Assembly: GCA_037957365.1 (NCBI GenBank)
Contig: JARHVA010000158.1
Span: 2,293,001 to 2,357,000 of the forward strand
DNA: 64,000 nt
Origin: Torreya grandis
Lineage: Eukaryota > Streptophyta > Pinopsida > Cupressales > Taxaceae
Reading direction: 5' to 3'
The notes beneath the pieces are model-generated. The model made no database searches and was not told where the DNA came from. It saw only the letters and a list, made by a program, of their open reading frames with translations. Positions 43,500-55,135 of this stretch are shown piece after piece. Every line of letters starts with the position of its first letter. Position 1 is the stretch's first letter. The translations under genes were made by a program, and so were the position numbers.

Positions 43500-45560
43500 G
43501 ATAATCTCTTGTGGATCCCTCTCCATAATATCCCTATCAAGAACTCTCTCTTCTCACATCTGATGGTGGTGGTGTTGGTGCTAGAGGACCTATGGTGGAT
43601 GATCATGGTGTAGGCTATGCCACTGATCTAGCTGAATAAAAAGACATGTGTGATTAGGATGATCTAGAGGATGACTATTATTATGCCCTATACTTTGAGA
43701 ATGTTGGTCTTCTAGCTACTTGAGGCACTATTTCCTCATTTAAGATCCTATAGTATGCATCCTCATCCTTATACCAAAGTCTCATATCATAAATATTCTT
43801 CGTGGCTACCTATTTATCCTCATCTCTCTAAAGATATAATCTATCCATTGATACCTATAGCATGTCCCTCTCATCCCATGCTACATCTCACTCTGCTAGC
43901 ATTTTAGCTCTCTATGCTACTATATGGGCATGTCCTTATACCATGACATCCCTCTTTGATTTGTATGTGTATATTTGATTTGAAAGTATCCCTCTCTATA
44001 ATTAGCTATCCTTGAATCTAGAGCATCCTAGATATCTATGCCCCTAATATAACATCTCTACCTAATCTTTCACTAGATGCTTATGTGTCAAGGATAACTA
44101 CTGAGACCAATGATCCAATCTAGCCTATAAACATGTAAGCTTTATTCCCTTGGTTCTAATCTCCAATCTCAATCTATTAATAAGTGTATAAATATTTGTA
44201 GATATTGAATGCCTAAAAGAGCTAACCTACCCAACATCCACTATCAAATGTATACCCTATGCAAACTATGTATTATCTATATATTCCACCTCCATGTTAT
44301 CACCTTCCTCTATCTCAATATCTACTAGCTCATCCTCCCCATCCTTTCCTTCTACAGCTCTCATCTCCACTACTTTAGTTATGGGAACTCTCAGTGCCTA
44401 TAAATTGTCTCCACCATGTGGAATACTTAGTCTTAATGGGTGATGTTTCAATTACCATGTCGTATAAGCCTTTATCACACCATCATCTACTATCCCACCT
44501 ACATATATCTAGGCTAATAATGGTACCAATACAAAACTAAGCCAATTCTTAGCTCAATCAATATTTGGTCCCTTTTGTCCCCTCTCTCTCACTATGTATG
44601 TAAACCTATGTGGCTCTGGTGGCACATCCTATCATAGACCAAATTGTCATAATACCCTATATAGTCCATACCACTCAATAGTGTAATCCTTATAGCCTAT
44701 AATATAACAAGGAGTGGTCATATATGGCATATATTATACATCCTCTATCCATTAAACCTATATGTCTTGATAGGGCCTTAAAGTCATGTTAGCCTCAGTC
44801 ATCTCATTAATGGCTTGCTTATAATACTAGATATATCCAAAATGGAATCTATGCCTAGCCCAACCTGATACCATCCATATTCTATATGCTCATATGGATC
44901 CCTCTATTATTTCCTACCCACTGGATGCTCAATAGCTATATGATTCCATGCCCACACCTAAATCAATGTATAAGGGTAAATACTTCATCCACCATGATGA
45001 ATAACATAATGGATAATATCATTGGCCCCTAGGTAAAGATTACTATATCTATCAACATATCTCTCACTATGCCTCCCAACCCTATATGGAAAAATTGACT
45101 ACTCATATTAGGAAATAGAATGCTACTGATAATAGCCACAAGTAGAAGGATATCCTCATCCATCACCTTAGCTTAGGGAATATCCATTACTATCTCTATA
45201 TCATCAATCTCCACATATCCCCCACACACCATATTGATGTTGAGTTATCCAATCAATTCCTCCAAGACCTCATGTTTTTCCCTCAAAGATAACCAATATA
45301 AGGGATGTCCTTTGATGGGAACTTGTAGTATATGTTAGACATCTTCTAGTGTAACTATGATCTCCCCTATCAACATCTAAAAGTTTGATTTTTTATAACT
45401 CCATCACTCAGCTAAAGCACTCAATAAAGCCTAATACCCTCTAATAGATGGAATCCTTTCCATGTGTATCAGTCTAATAGTGTCAAAAAACCATGTAATG
45501 TCACCTTCCCATAACCTTGGTTAGCATATAATGTGAGATCGTCACTCTTGAGATATTAAT
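43500..45560 (-). pseudogene. Antisense PMD-like gene in element A
   Basis: A decayed coding region opposite to gag-pol, homologous to the one in E1. Reading minus from about 45420 down, the frame gives ALAE-x-W, NF-x-MLIGEIIVTLEDV, then HILQVPIKGHPLYW, which matches the GEMTVTLxDVxxILGLPIDG region of plant mobile domain proteins. Further on, VAIISSILFPNMS followed by FFHIGLGGIVRD (about 45075-45150) matches the central LFPNxS...L...D part of the family, and near 44640-44690 YRVL*QFGL resembles the C-terminal RVxRQFG motif. Stops are TAA/TAG/TGA at sites explained by C-to-T change. The downstream part to 43500 is acidic and repetitive. Role unknown; B lacks this gene. Confidence 0.72.
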
Positions 45561-45779
45561 ACCTTCAGTCACTCTTGCAATCTAGTTAAAATCACTTTGA
45601 TCAGTTATTTGTTTCTAATTTCTTAATCACATTTATATTGTCTAATAATATCTATTTGTTTAACAAAGTCATTACATCTAGTTCTATCAATCTTAGAGAT
45701 CATTTTCTATGTCTTTACTTGTTAGTCTTTTGGCCAATTATTCCATTATGATGATTTCGCTATTATGTAGGCAAATCCC
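45561..45779. other. Spacer upstream of the antisense gene
   Basis: Short AT-rich stretch; no clear TATA box on the minus strand was found, unlike in E1. Confidence 0.3.
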
Positions 45780-46240
45780 TTGTTTGATAGGCATTTTCAC
45801 CATTAATGTGATGAATTAATCATTAAACAAAACCAAAAAAATTCATAAACATCTTGACTATTTAACCAATGATGTGGTCATTTTCATCATTCCCACTGGT
45901 CAAATTCAATGTTTGTCTTCCACACATTTTCATTAAAATTATGGCAATTTCTCTAATAGATGGGTCATTATTATTGATCTTCTCCTCATTTTTAGCATTA
46001 AATGTGTTTGATGTTTTCATCATTATTTATGATTAATTCATATTTATCAAGGACTAATTCACTAATAGTTTGACAAATTCATCATTTCAACAAAAGGTAT
46101 CTAAACCATATCACAAAAGGGCAATTTTGCCATTTTCACAAATGAAATTTTTGAGCCCATGGACCATTTCACTAATCTAAGATGAATTTATCATTTTCAT
46201 GGATAAATTAACCATTATGAAAATTTAAGAATCATGTTTT
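45780..46240. repeat. Degenerate 21-bp repeat in element A 3' region
   Basis: Units such as GATGAATTTATCATTTTCATG and GATAAATTAACCATTATGAAA (46180-46225) follow each other at 21 bp. Similar ATGAATTAATCATT and GGTCATTTTCATCATT words go back to about 45780. The period is by eye and irregular. It is comparable to 1-243. Confidence 0.4.
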
Positions 46241-46845
46241 CAATAACTTTAAAGAGAAATAAATGTAATTAAATGTGGAAGTAATAAAAAATAATTGTAC
46301 CTATAAGTGGCCCCATCCCTCGTGGTTGTATATACTCTTAAACTTAGTCTATAAGTAGTCTTGATTATCTTCGACAGGGCATTTTGTCTCAATATATCAT
46401 GCATAAATTTGTAAAGGTAAATTTTCAAATATAAGGGTGAAAATTAACTATTTTTCTACCCCATGGTGAATCTATAGTCTTTTATTTGAATTATTCCCCC
46501 CATTGTGTTATTTTCCTTCTTTAGGGGTCTATTTTCCATCCCAATGTCCATTTTTCATCCCATTTTCACCAATATCTTTCATTTTTTATCCCCATCTACC
46601 ATTTCTACATCATTATTTTATCATTTTTAGGGTTCACTCAACCAAATTTTTACTAATTATCCCATCGATGGTGCATATAGGGCTTAACCAAAATTGCTTT
46701 GGGGCACATTTGAACCCATTTGCTAGTATTTTTAGAAAAAAAATCATCAAAATTAGCATCTATTAATTTTTATTATATGATCACTTTTAACAAATTTTAG
46801 TCTTCTAAAATCCATTTATTTTATTGTGTCTCATAATGCCTTCTC
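46241..46845 (+). other. Element A 3' end before polypurine tract
   Basis: No gene supported. The open frame 46503-46766 lacks any domain and is Phe/Pro/Ile-rich from base composition. Confidence 0.35.
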
Positions 46846-46857
46846 AAATGGGGCAAA
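46846..46857 (+). other. Element A polypurine tract
   Basis: AAATGGGGCAAA just before TGTAGAAACTCC, preceded by ATGCCTTCTC as in B. Confidence 0.65.
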
Positions 46858-47278
46858 TGTAGAAACTCCAATTTTATCACTTATGTGTCAAATTACACAA
46901 TGGAATAACTTCCCATGATTTCACATATTCTCTATTAATTTTTTTTATTAGTTATCATTCTCTGATTAATTATCATTCTCTATTTAATTATCAATTTTAT
47001 CTATTCAATTCCTTCTCTAATTAATTCAACAATTTTCCCTTCTCTATTCAATCACATTCTCCATCTCAATTTCAGTCTAATAATCAATTTCTCACTTTGT
47101 ATTAATTAAATAAGTATTTTATATATTTAATTAATTACTCTTCTAATTAATATTTTTCCTCTTGTCTCCCTCCAAATGACATCTTCATGAAAAAAGGAAT
47201 CTTGAGATCCTAGTAATATTTTTTTTGAGAATACACCAATTATTCAGAGAATTAGTAATAAAAGGGGATTGTTTTCCA

Positions 47279-47448
47279 CCCCTCATCTTGGAAACAAGAT
47301 GAAGGGACCACCTTTGAGATCCATGTTCCTTATTGGAGAGGACAATCTACCCTTCATCTTATAAATAATATAAAGGTCCCACATTCATTCATATTTGATA
47401 TTTACAAGGAGCATCCTCCACCCTTCATCTTGGAAATAAGATGAAGGG
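47279..47448. repeat. Hairpin repeats in element A LTR
   Basis: A perfect 11-bp inverted repeat CCCTTCATCTT/AAGATGAAGGG lies at 47421-47431 and 47438-47448 around a 6-base loop. A related hairpin TCATCTTG/CAAGATGA with loop GAAA is near 47282-47301. A decayed third copy follows at about 47351-47375, and a half-copy is near 47590. Confidence 0.75.
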
Positions 47449-47623
47449 ATTATATTCATTCATTATTAATAATTAAAAAGTTCATCCTCCATCCTCCATA
47501 TTTATTGGTATGAATAGATCACATCATTGATTCATGTTATTGATCCATATGCACACTTGAGGACCTTTTGTTAACCATTCATATTAATTTCAAGATGAAG
47601 GGTCCTCATTGATCTAGATTGGA

Positions 47624-47633
47624 TATAAATAGA
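47624..47633 (+). promoter_or_regulatory. TATA box in element A LTR
   Basis: TATAAATAGA, identical to the TATA boxes of the B LTRs, about 175 bp after the hairpins. Confidence 0.65.
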
Positions 47634-48000
47634 CCTCTTTGCATCACTATTTTCATGCTCAAAATATATAATAAAGTCTTATCAAATAATCAAGTCTCTT
47701 TGTGCACAAATCTTTTATTATTTGATCAAATTAACATGGTGCATAGATTTAATGGAGGTGTCTAACCACAACTTAGAATTAACAAAGATTATCTAAAGCT
47801 ACATTTGAGTTGTATCCTAACAAAGATAAGTTACAATGAGGTATGTATTATGTTTATTTTAATATTTAAGCATTTTAGTGTTTTGTATGTTTTGAGCTCA
47901 TGAGGTCTTAGGTGTATTTTCATATTTTCTATCACTTTGTTTTGTGTTCTTGATAACTTTGTGAAAATATAGATAGTATGCATTCTATCAACATAAGATC

Positions 48001-48889
48001 TAGTAAGCTATAAAAGAGATCACTATAGTATAAAACTACTATTAGACTATATTAGGGATAAATAAGAGTTGTGAGGAAGATATGGGTTATAGAGTGAGAG
48101 AAACAGGTGTGGAATATGTAAAAATACATTTCCTTATATTTAACAAAGAATGAATCTAATAAAAGAGGATATTTTAAATACTCATCTATTATAAGGTTGT
48201 CTAATAACATTTGTGTGTGTTCCCCTAATTATTTGGTTATCTCCCCCTAAACATTTCTCTCATGTTACATGTAAATAACATGATTTTCTTGACCAACATG
48301 CCCCATTTTCATAATTTCAAATGAGGGCCCTATATTATTTTTAAATTCCATGTTCAAATATTGTTGTGAAATTAATTGATCCAAGTCTAAGATGGGAGTC
48401 ATTATTTTAGGTCTGAGTCTCTTATTTAAAATGAAGTATTAATCTGATTCTAAGTTGGTTTAATGTTCACATATCTTCTCTAATAATTGTATTTATATCT
48501 AAGTCTAAATTTTTAAATGAGCATATCTATTAAATTTATTATATACATCTATATGGATTTTAGTGTTATGGTGTTCATCAAATTTAGATTCTAATTTTAT
48601 GGACTTATAGAGCTAACTTATATTTACCCAAGGTTATTTGTTTTTTACATGAGTGTTATGACCCCTTAGGGACACCTTACCAAAGTTTACTTGTTTAGCT
48701 CAAAAATACACCCCTAAAATATGAATGACTTTTCATACTTAATCATCTTGTTAAAAGTTTACTCACATGGACCATTATTGTACATCTCTCTTGCACTTAG
48801 AATAAACATTAAATTTCAAGGTAATAATGTAGTTAAAATTCCAATGGATAAATCCTTGGGTTAAAATTATAATGGTTATTTACTAATAT
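48001..48889. other. Right flank of element A, no gene seen
   Basis: AT-rich sequence with stops in all frames. It may include the end of the A LTR. Confidence 0.35.
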
Positions 48890-50330
48890 CCAAGATGTTT
48901 CCATGTTTCAACACACAAATTCATCATGAAGTATTTTTGAAACAACTAAGTTTTTTCTTTCAGTGACCCCCTAGATTCACAAGATTGATATGTGTGTCTT
49001 CATCTCACTTATCTATTACTTATGAGGTAAATGGTTCTAAGTCCTTTCAACCTAAGAACCTAATAAAATAGGATTATGCCATGTTTCTTCATCTTAGTTA
49101 CTCAATTCTATCAACTCAAGCGGATAAGGCAAAGACTTTGTGATGCATTAAACTTTGAGATCATTCCATATGTCTTCATCCTAGTTACTATTTAAATAAT
49201 AATTTATGAGGCCCTAATCACTAAGATCATTCCACATGTCCTCATCTAATTCATCTCAATAAAAATAGTGAAGCAACCAAGCCCCAATGTCCCCAATCAT
49301 TTGGATAAGTAAGATCATGCCATGTAGCATAATCCCACTCATTTATAGATAAAAAATAGAGGCACATACTCAAAATATAGGTGATAATATATAAAAATGA
49401 GGGTTATCCATGTGGAAACATCCTAATCATTTGTATCCCTTAGATAAAGATACATAATGGGAGGATGGATGACCCTCTAGATAAGCAATATCATGCCATG
49501 TAGCATGATCATATTCACCCTCTATTTTTTAGGAAAACTAACCACTAGTCCTATAGTCAAATAATGAATACCATAAAATAAGTGAGGTCCATACACATGG
49601 TATCATCCCACACATACAGAGCCTATAGACTTAGAAAAATATAATATGAAGCATGTGAGCCTATGTATTAATGAGATTGAGCCACATGTCAACATTTTGA
49701 TCCTTCAAAGAAAAATAATGAAGTAGACCAAGTCTTGAGGTCCTTGATAATAAATATAACTAAGGTCATACCAAATGGAATGATTTCAATCATCCATGAC
49801 TAACAAAAGAAAGATCAAGTCATGGGGTTCCCTAAGTGCTCAAATGAGTGAGCATCATCCTTATGGTAGCATCCTACTAACTCATGGCCTACAAATAGAG
49901 TGAAATACTATATAGAGCCTATGATCCCCAAAATTAATAATATTGTGTCATGTGTTGACATCTCACTAATCATAGCCAAATTCTTAGGGTTGCATACATC
50001 AAATCTTAGCAACCAAGTTAAAAATCAAAATCATGCCACATGTTGGCATCTCAATCCTTCACTACTAAATGGGGGCCTAGGGTGCAAAGGTGGTAAGTTA
50101 AAACCTAGATGAAGAGAAAGGATAGGCCAAGTTTCAACTAGAAAACAAATTATACATGAGACAAAGTAGATTCTAGACATGAAGATGGGTCTCATGATCA
50201 CTATAAAGATATATCTATCATTTTAGGGATGGCTTGGCATCTTGATCAATTTCAATATATAGGATAAAAGTAGGGCCTAAAAATCTTGATCAAATAGTAA
50301 ATTAACAAGTGTCACAATCCCAAGAATATC
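48890..50330. repeat. Degenerate tandem array, about 88-bp period
   Basis: A landmark of the type ATCATGCCACATGT..CATC recurs near 48894, 48984, 49073, 49160, 49226, 49314, 49403, 49490, 49587, 49676, 49765, 49854, 49942, 50030, 50121 and 50229. Most intervals are 86-91 bp; exceptions are 66, 97 and 108. The rest of each unit is also related (AATAGTGAAG, AAGCCCTA, AAT(A/C)A). About 15 copies, each diverged, so it is old. The best-kept copies lie between 49300 and 50060. It does not code for protein. Confidence 0.75.
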
Positions 50331-50828
50331 TATAAGGACACTTGTTTCAACTTTAGATCATAAGTGAAATACTCAAATGTGTACCCCAAAAACATTATAA
50401 TAAGACATTTTTCAATTTTAAAATGACTAAATAGTCAAAGACATTCATAAAGATCCATATGGCTAGTCCTTCAATCATTCCTAGTTCTATAGAGGTAAAA
50501 GAGGTATGTGTTCCCCACACTACCTGTGTCTATCATCTCTAAAAAATACACTCATCCATGAGTCTTTTTTAGACTTACATAGGTTTAACCTCATCAACTG
50601 ATCATTGGTAACTCAGTGAACCCTATCAAAACTATTAAGATGTGGTCCACATTAGGCCTTTCCTCAATGCTCTTTAGTGGGCCATGGAATTTCATTATAT
50701 ATTATCTATTTTAGAAAGAAATATCTTTTGGCATAATATTTTTGACCATCTTAATCTATCATGGCCAAGGGTGGGATCTCATGCCTCTTAGAGGCAAGAA
50801 TAATCTCTCCCTTATATATATACTACTA
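50331..50828. other. Left flank of element D; possible left part of E LTR
   Basis: No gene seen. TGTGGTCCACATTAGGCC at about 50640 could be an LTR start with D inserted to its right, since E's gag begins about 1 kb after D. Not supported by a second copy. Confidence 0.25.
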
Positions 50829-50833
50829 CCTAT
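50829..50833. repeat. Target-site duplication CCTAT (left of D)
   Basis: Exact match with 59965-59969 if the upper LTR is taken to end at 59964. Confidence 0.55.
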
Positions 50834-52189
50834 TGACACATTGGGTTACACCCTCTAAAGGGAGGCTCATCTCTCTTATTCTATGTGGCACAATGGAGGC
50901 ATTTCTCTTTTTTTGGGTGGCAAATGTGAGGGATGAATCTCTAGATTAGGGGCTAGCTCTACTTGATGCACCTTGAGGCCCTAGATTTCCTATTGATAAT
51001 AATGGGGGGTGAAAAGGAAGAGAAATACTATAATTAGATCCTAAACTAAAGTGGTGATGCACCAAAATGGTTGGTCTACTCAGCTTTGATATACACTTTA
51101 CACCAGAGAGAAGCAAGCATACACTTCATTCAAATGAGAACCTTTACTACATCATTGTTTCAACAAGGGATCCTATGGGGATATAAAGAGGAATAACTAC
51201 CAGAGGCATTCTAAGACACACTATGGATAGCCTATTCACATGCACCTGTACTCTAAGATAGACAATTCTTGTTGACCTACAAGAGAAGAACTCATAATAC
51301 ACTAGATATGTTGGCATAAACTTATGAAATCATGAAAATAAAATCACTTAACACAATATAAAACCATAGACATATGCAAAAGTGCAAGCTCAAATGGAGG
51401 TAAAATGCTCTTTCTGATTCAAGGTAAATTCCTATAAGGCTTCATTATACAAGTTGAGAGATATATCTCTTCTCAAATGAGAAGTTACAAACATATAGAG
51501 AACTAGAAATAAGATAGCTGACAAATCAATCAATGAAAACCCATGTTGAATTAAACACTTCTGTAGATACCAAAAGACCATGTTACTATTGTATTCTTCC
51601 AACTACGTATGGGAGAGCCATGTTCTAGATGTATAAATCACTACCCTTGATGGGCCTACAAAAGCATGGGAGACCATCCCCAACAACTAATAAGGCCATT
51701 TTGAGTTGTTGTGACTGACTATGCTCTCTTCAATACCTAGATGTGACTTGGATGCACATTAATGGTGAAGCATGAAAACATGGGATGTTAGTCTCTATAG
51801 TTTAAAAACAAATCTATATTTTTTTTTTGGTAGATATAATTCACCAAATGTATTAATTATCCTTTTTGAGTCATCTATGTCACTTATCTTAGTCTGAGTG
51901 GTCATTTATTATGTCCTTTATCTTTGTCAGCAGCTAGACTATTCCTTGTTTTGTCTTTTATACTTCATCTTTACCCATGTCTTATCTCCTTCCTTTGACT
52001 TCTCATTTGCTGGCAAAGTAGAATGAGGGAAACACCTAGATTTTTCATGAGAAAGGTCTAGTAGAGAATATTTTGCACAAGGTAGCAAAGGGATGATCTA
52101 GCCAAAACATAGATTAGATGACTTTTGTAAATAAAAAGGAGGGTGTGCCCAATTTTGGCTTGTAGGACTAAAAATTGCATCAAACTTCA
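50834..52189 (-). repeat. D 3' LTR
   Basis: Aligns with 58147-59964, sharing for example GGATGAATCTCTAGATTAGGGGC, GGTTGGTCTACTCAG and GAGAAGCAAGCATACACTTC. It lacks about 450 bp (corresponding to roughly 59330-59790) at 52011. The outer end near the integrase is at 52179-52189. Confidence 0.88.
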
Positions 52190-52199
52190 TGTGCCTTCT

Positions 52200-53280
52200 A
52201 GGCTTGGCTCAATCCTCATCCCACTTCAATATAATGTCACCTTTTGATAATCTCCTTGGTGTTGACCTTTTGTCAAAATGCTTCTTTGTTTGTTGTTGGT
52301 GGTTGGTCATGGCATCCATGGCTTGGTCTCTCACTTCTTGAAGTTCCATTAGCTCACAATACTTGACTTCCAAGATATCACTCTCCATCAATTATAGTTG
52401 ATGGGTAAGATCTAAGGTTGGTAACTCGAGTGAGATAGGAATTCTATCTTCCCTTCCATAAACAAGTGTGTATGGTTAATTTTCAATTTCCCTCTTTGGA
52501 ATTATCCTATCTACCCAAAGAGTTATCTTTAACTTGTCATGTCAAGTCCTTTGATTTTCCTCCATTGTCCTCTTTATGATCCTAATAAAATTCTTGTTTT
52601 TAGACTCAGCCAACACATTTCCTTTTGGATAGTAGTTGGAAGAAGTGCTGAGATAGATGCCATACTTCAATGCCCACTCACTTGTCTTTGTTCCCAAGAA
52701 ATCCAATGCATTATCTAAAATGATTATGGCTAGGACCCCAAATCTTGTCACTATGCCTTCACAAAAGTCTAGGACTATACTCTCATTGGCCTCTTTCAAA
52801 TTTATAGCCTCTACCAACATTGTGAAATAATATATGGCAATCAAAACCCACTTGTGGCTAGCACTAGAAGGAGGATTTGTTAGCCCTATGAAGTCCAACC
52901 CCCATTGCATGAATGGTTGTTCCACCTAAATAAGATGAAGAGGCATGGTAGCTAGCCATTACTTCCCATCAAAGAAGGCACATTTTTGACATTTCCTCAC
53001 CCAATCATGAGTGTATTTAAACAAATTAGGTCAAAAGTAACCAGCCTTCATAATCCTTGCAATTATGGCCTTGGGAGCAAAGTGGCCACCAACTAGTCCA
53101 TCATAGAACTTGGATAGTACCTTATCAACTTGGTATAAATCAATGAATCTCAAGATCACCCCTAAAAATTATTTTATAAATATCACTCCATCAACTAAGA
53201 CATAAGGAAGAGATTCAATTCTAAAATACCTCCTCTTGGTCCTATCAAGACCTTGTGGACACTCACTAGTTTGAAGGAAA
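52200..53280 (-). pseudogene. D integrase
   Basis: Read on the minus strand. The zinc-binding region near 52960-53060 shows GYF*PNLFKYTHDWVRKCQKC. The core is an open run of 127 codons (52542-52925): MEQPFMQWGLDFIG, LIAIYYFTMLVEAI, IIILDNALDF, YYPKGNVLAESKNK. The middle Asp (residue 71) and Glu (residue 107) are kept with 35 residues between them, the normal D-35-E spacing, but the first Asp (residue 32) is Tyr. The C-terminal run (52209-52391) includes HFDKRSTPRRLSKGDIILKWDED, typical of the FDKRxxxRxFxxGDLVLKWD segment. A TAA and a few other stops separate the parts. Confidence 0.88.
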
Positions 53281-53780
53281 TGAACCATGTCTTATGCCTA
53301 GCTTTTCATGATTATAGGTAAAACTACTATAGGTTCATCATGGAGTAAAAAAATTTACTCCTTTGTATCTTTCAAGTCTATATCAAGGTGTTCACATATC
53401 CCTCTTCCTCTCACTAGCTTGGTGGTCTTGATCTCTACGTCATACTCTATTACTTTGGTAATCCAACCTACCATTTTCTCACTCAAGTTTTAGTTTAGAA
53501 AGAAGTCTTTTACACTAGGATGTGGCACCATGATGTGAATTTTTATAATATAAAACATATTTCTAAAATTATTTAGACTTCTTATGATTTCAAACACCTG
53601 CTTCTCAACATATGTGTATCTAACCTCATAGCTTTCTAAACCTTGGCTAAAAAAAGTAAGAGGCTATTATAAATTGTCACCATTTACTTGAGTGAGCATA
53701 GAAAAGATTACCTCTTCATTCCTATATGTGTATAGATTGAATTCCTTAGAGAACTTTGGACTAGCCAGGGTAGGAGCTTG
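53281..53780 (-). pseudogene. pol: D RNase H (RT-linked)
   Basis: Ty3-type RNase H after RT. Readable parts on the minus strand are FFSQGLESYEVRYTYVEKQVFEII near 53590-53660, HIMVPHPSVKDFF at 53500-53545, and KMVGWITKVIEYDVEIKTTKLVRGRG near 53400-53480. Stops occur at a few places. Confidence 0.7.
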
Positions 53781-54590
53781 GGTGATAACTTACTTGATTT
53801 CTTCAGAGCTTTCTCTTCTTGTTGTTGTCTATGTGAACATCTCACCCTTACTTAACATGGAATTTAGTGGCTTGACAATATCAACAAAGTTAGGAATGAA
53901 TCTCCTAATGAAATTTATCTTACCAAAGAAACTTTTCAAGCCCTTCTTGTGTTTAGGCAAGGACAATGCTAAGATGGAATGCACCCTCTCTAGATCAATG
54001 GATAGGCCCTCCTTCAAAACAACATGGCCCAAGAGCTTGCCTTTGTGGATGGAAAACATGCATTTATTTGGGTTGAGAGAGATTCCAAACTCTCTACACC
54101 TTTCACAGATTTGCCTTAGGTGCTTCAAGTGTTCATTTGCCTCCTTAGAGAAGACAATCACATCATCAAGATAAACTAGCACAATATCATTGATCAAACC
54201 TTGGAAATCCATATCCGTAGCATGTTGGAAGGTAGCTTCAGCATTTTACAATATAAATGGCATCTTCCTATAGGTGTATTTTCCCCACTTGGTTATGAAG
54301 GATGTCTTGTATTAGTCACATTCTTGTACTAGGATTTGATTATACCAAGAGTAGCCATCTACGAGAGAGAATCTTTTACTACCTATCACCATCTAAATAA
54401 TTTACTCCATACTTGGAAGGGGATAGTGATCTCTTAGTGAGACTCTATTTAGGTCTCTAAAATCCACACACAATCTGACTTCTCCATTCTTCTTCCTAAT
54501 AGGGACTAAATTGGCTAGCTAAGAAGAGTGTTTGATAGGGAAAATGATCCTGGAATTGATCACTTGGGTGAGTTCCTTCCTCATGAGAGG
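53781..54590 (-). pseudogene. pol: D reverse transcriptase
   Basis: On the minus strand from about 54545: NLVPIRKKNGEVRLCVDFRD, RVSLRDHYPLP, RFSLVDGYSWYNQ (motif A with Asp), KTSFITKWGKYTYRKMPF, then the open run 53829-54212 with LVYLDDVIVFSKEANEHLKHL (YLDD at residues 14-17), SLNPNKCMFSIHKGKLLGHVV and KSFFGKINFIRRFIPNF. Both catalytic motifs are intact. The few stops are at Gln-type sites. This is the most complete RT in the window, along with that of B. Confidence 0.88.
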
Positions 54591-55135
54591 CTTGATATTT
54601 GGATTATGGATTAGCCTTTGTTTTTGCTTGATGGGTTTGGCACCTTCCTCCATATCAATGATGTGTTAGGCCAAGCTTGGATCAAAGCCCTTCAAATCAC
54701 CATACTCCCAAGTGAAGACATAAACAACCTCTTGACATAACATAATGAAAGCATATTTTCCTCATTGGTACACACTTTCCCCAGTGCCATCAACTTATCC
54801 TTGTAGATATCTACCCTTTCATAATTTTAATTCTTGGTTGGCATGCTTTATTTGTCTCTTTTGAGTTGGTCATCTTTGTTTAAAATGCTCTCAAGAGTTA
54901 CCAAACCTTTGGGAAGCCTTTTGGTCTTTAGTTAAATAATCTACCCATCATACTACTACTATAGCTTGGACTATTTTTTGGAAGCAAAATTAGATTATTC
55001 CTAGAATAAAAGTGATATTTTATGGTCGCTTTAAAACACCTACCAATTGGTGTCATTGTCTAGTATGGAGGGCCTCATAATCACCTTTAAATGATGTTGA
55101 TTCTTGCTTTGTCTCATCCCCTTTGGGATGTCAAA
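54591..55135 (-). pseudogene. D aRNH-RT linker
   Basis: Region between aRNH and RT on the minus strand with no catalytic motif. It includes the usual lead-in to RT (MRKELTQVINSRI-like words near 54550-54590). Confidence 0.45.

Larger units (their letters stand above)
33578..48000 (+). mobile_element. Element A, 3' fragment (gag to 3' LTR)
   Basis: The larger part of element A, continuing the gag interrupted at 17526. Order: gag, protease, RT, RNase H, aRNH, integrase, 3' non-coding region with AT-rich repeats, antisense PMD-like gene, 21-bp repeats, polypurine tract, 3' LTR starting at 46858. The right end of the LTR is uncertain because no second copy is in the window; 48000 is only a nominal limit. 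Catalytic residues of protease, RT and integrase are each damaged. Confidence 0.8.
46858..48000 (+). repeat. Element A 3' LTR (right end uncertain)
   Basis: Begins TGTAGAAACTCCAATTTTAT after the polypurine tract. It contains hairpin repeats, a TATA box at 47624-47633 and a donor-like GTATGT at 47841. By comparison with B (TATA to LTR end 464 bp) the LTR may end near 48000-48100. No 5' partner is in the window, so the end cannot be fixed. Confidence 0.6.

Noticed and set aside
53692..54174. 160-codon plus-strand open frame
   Set aside because: It is the antisense shadow of the D reverse transcriptase.
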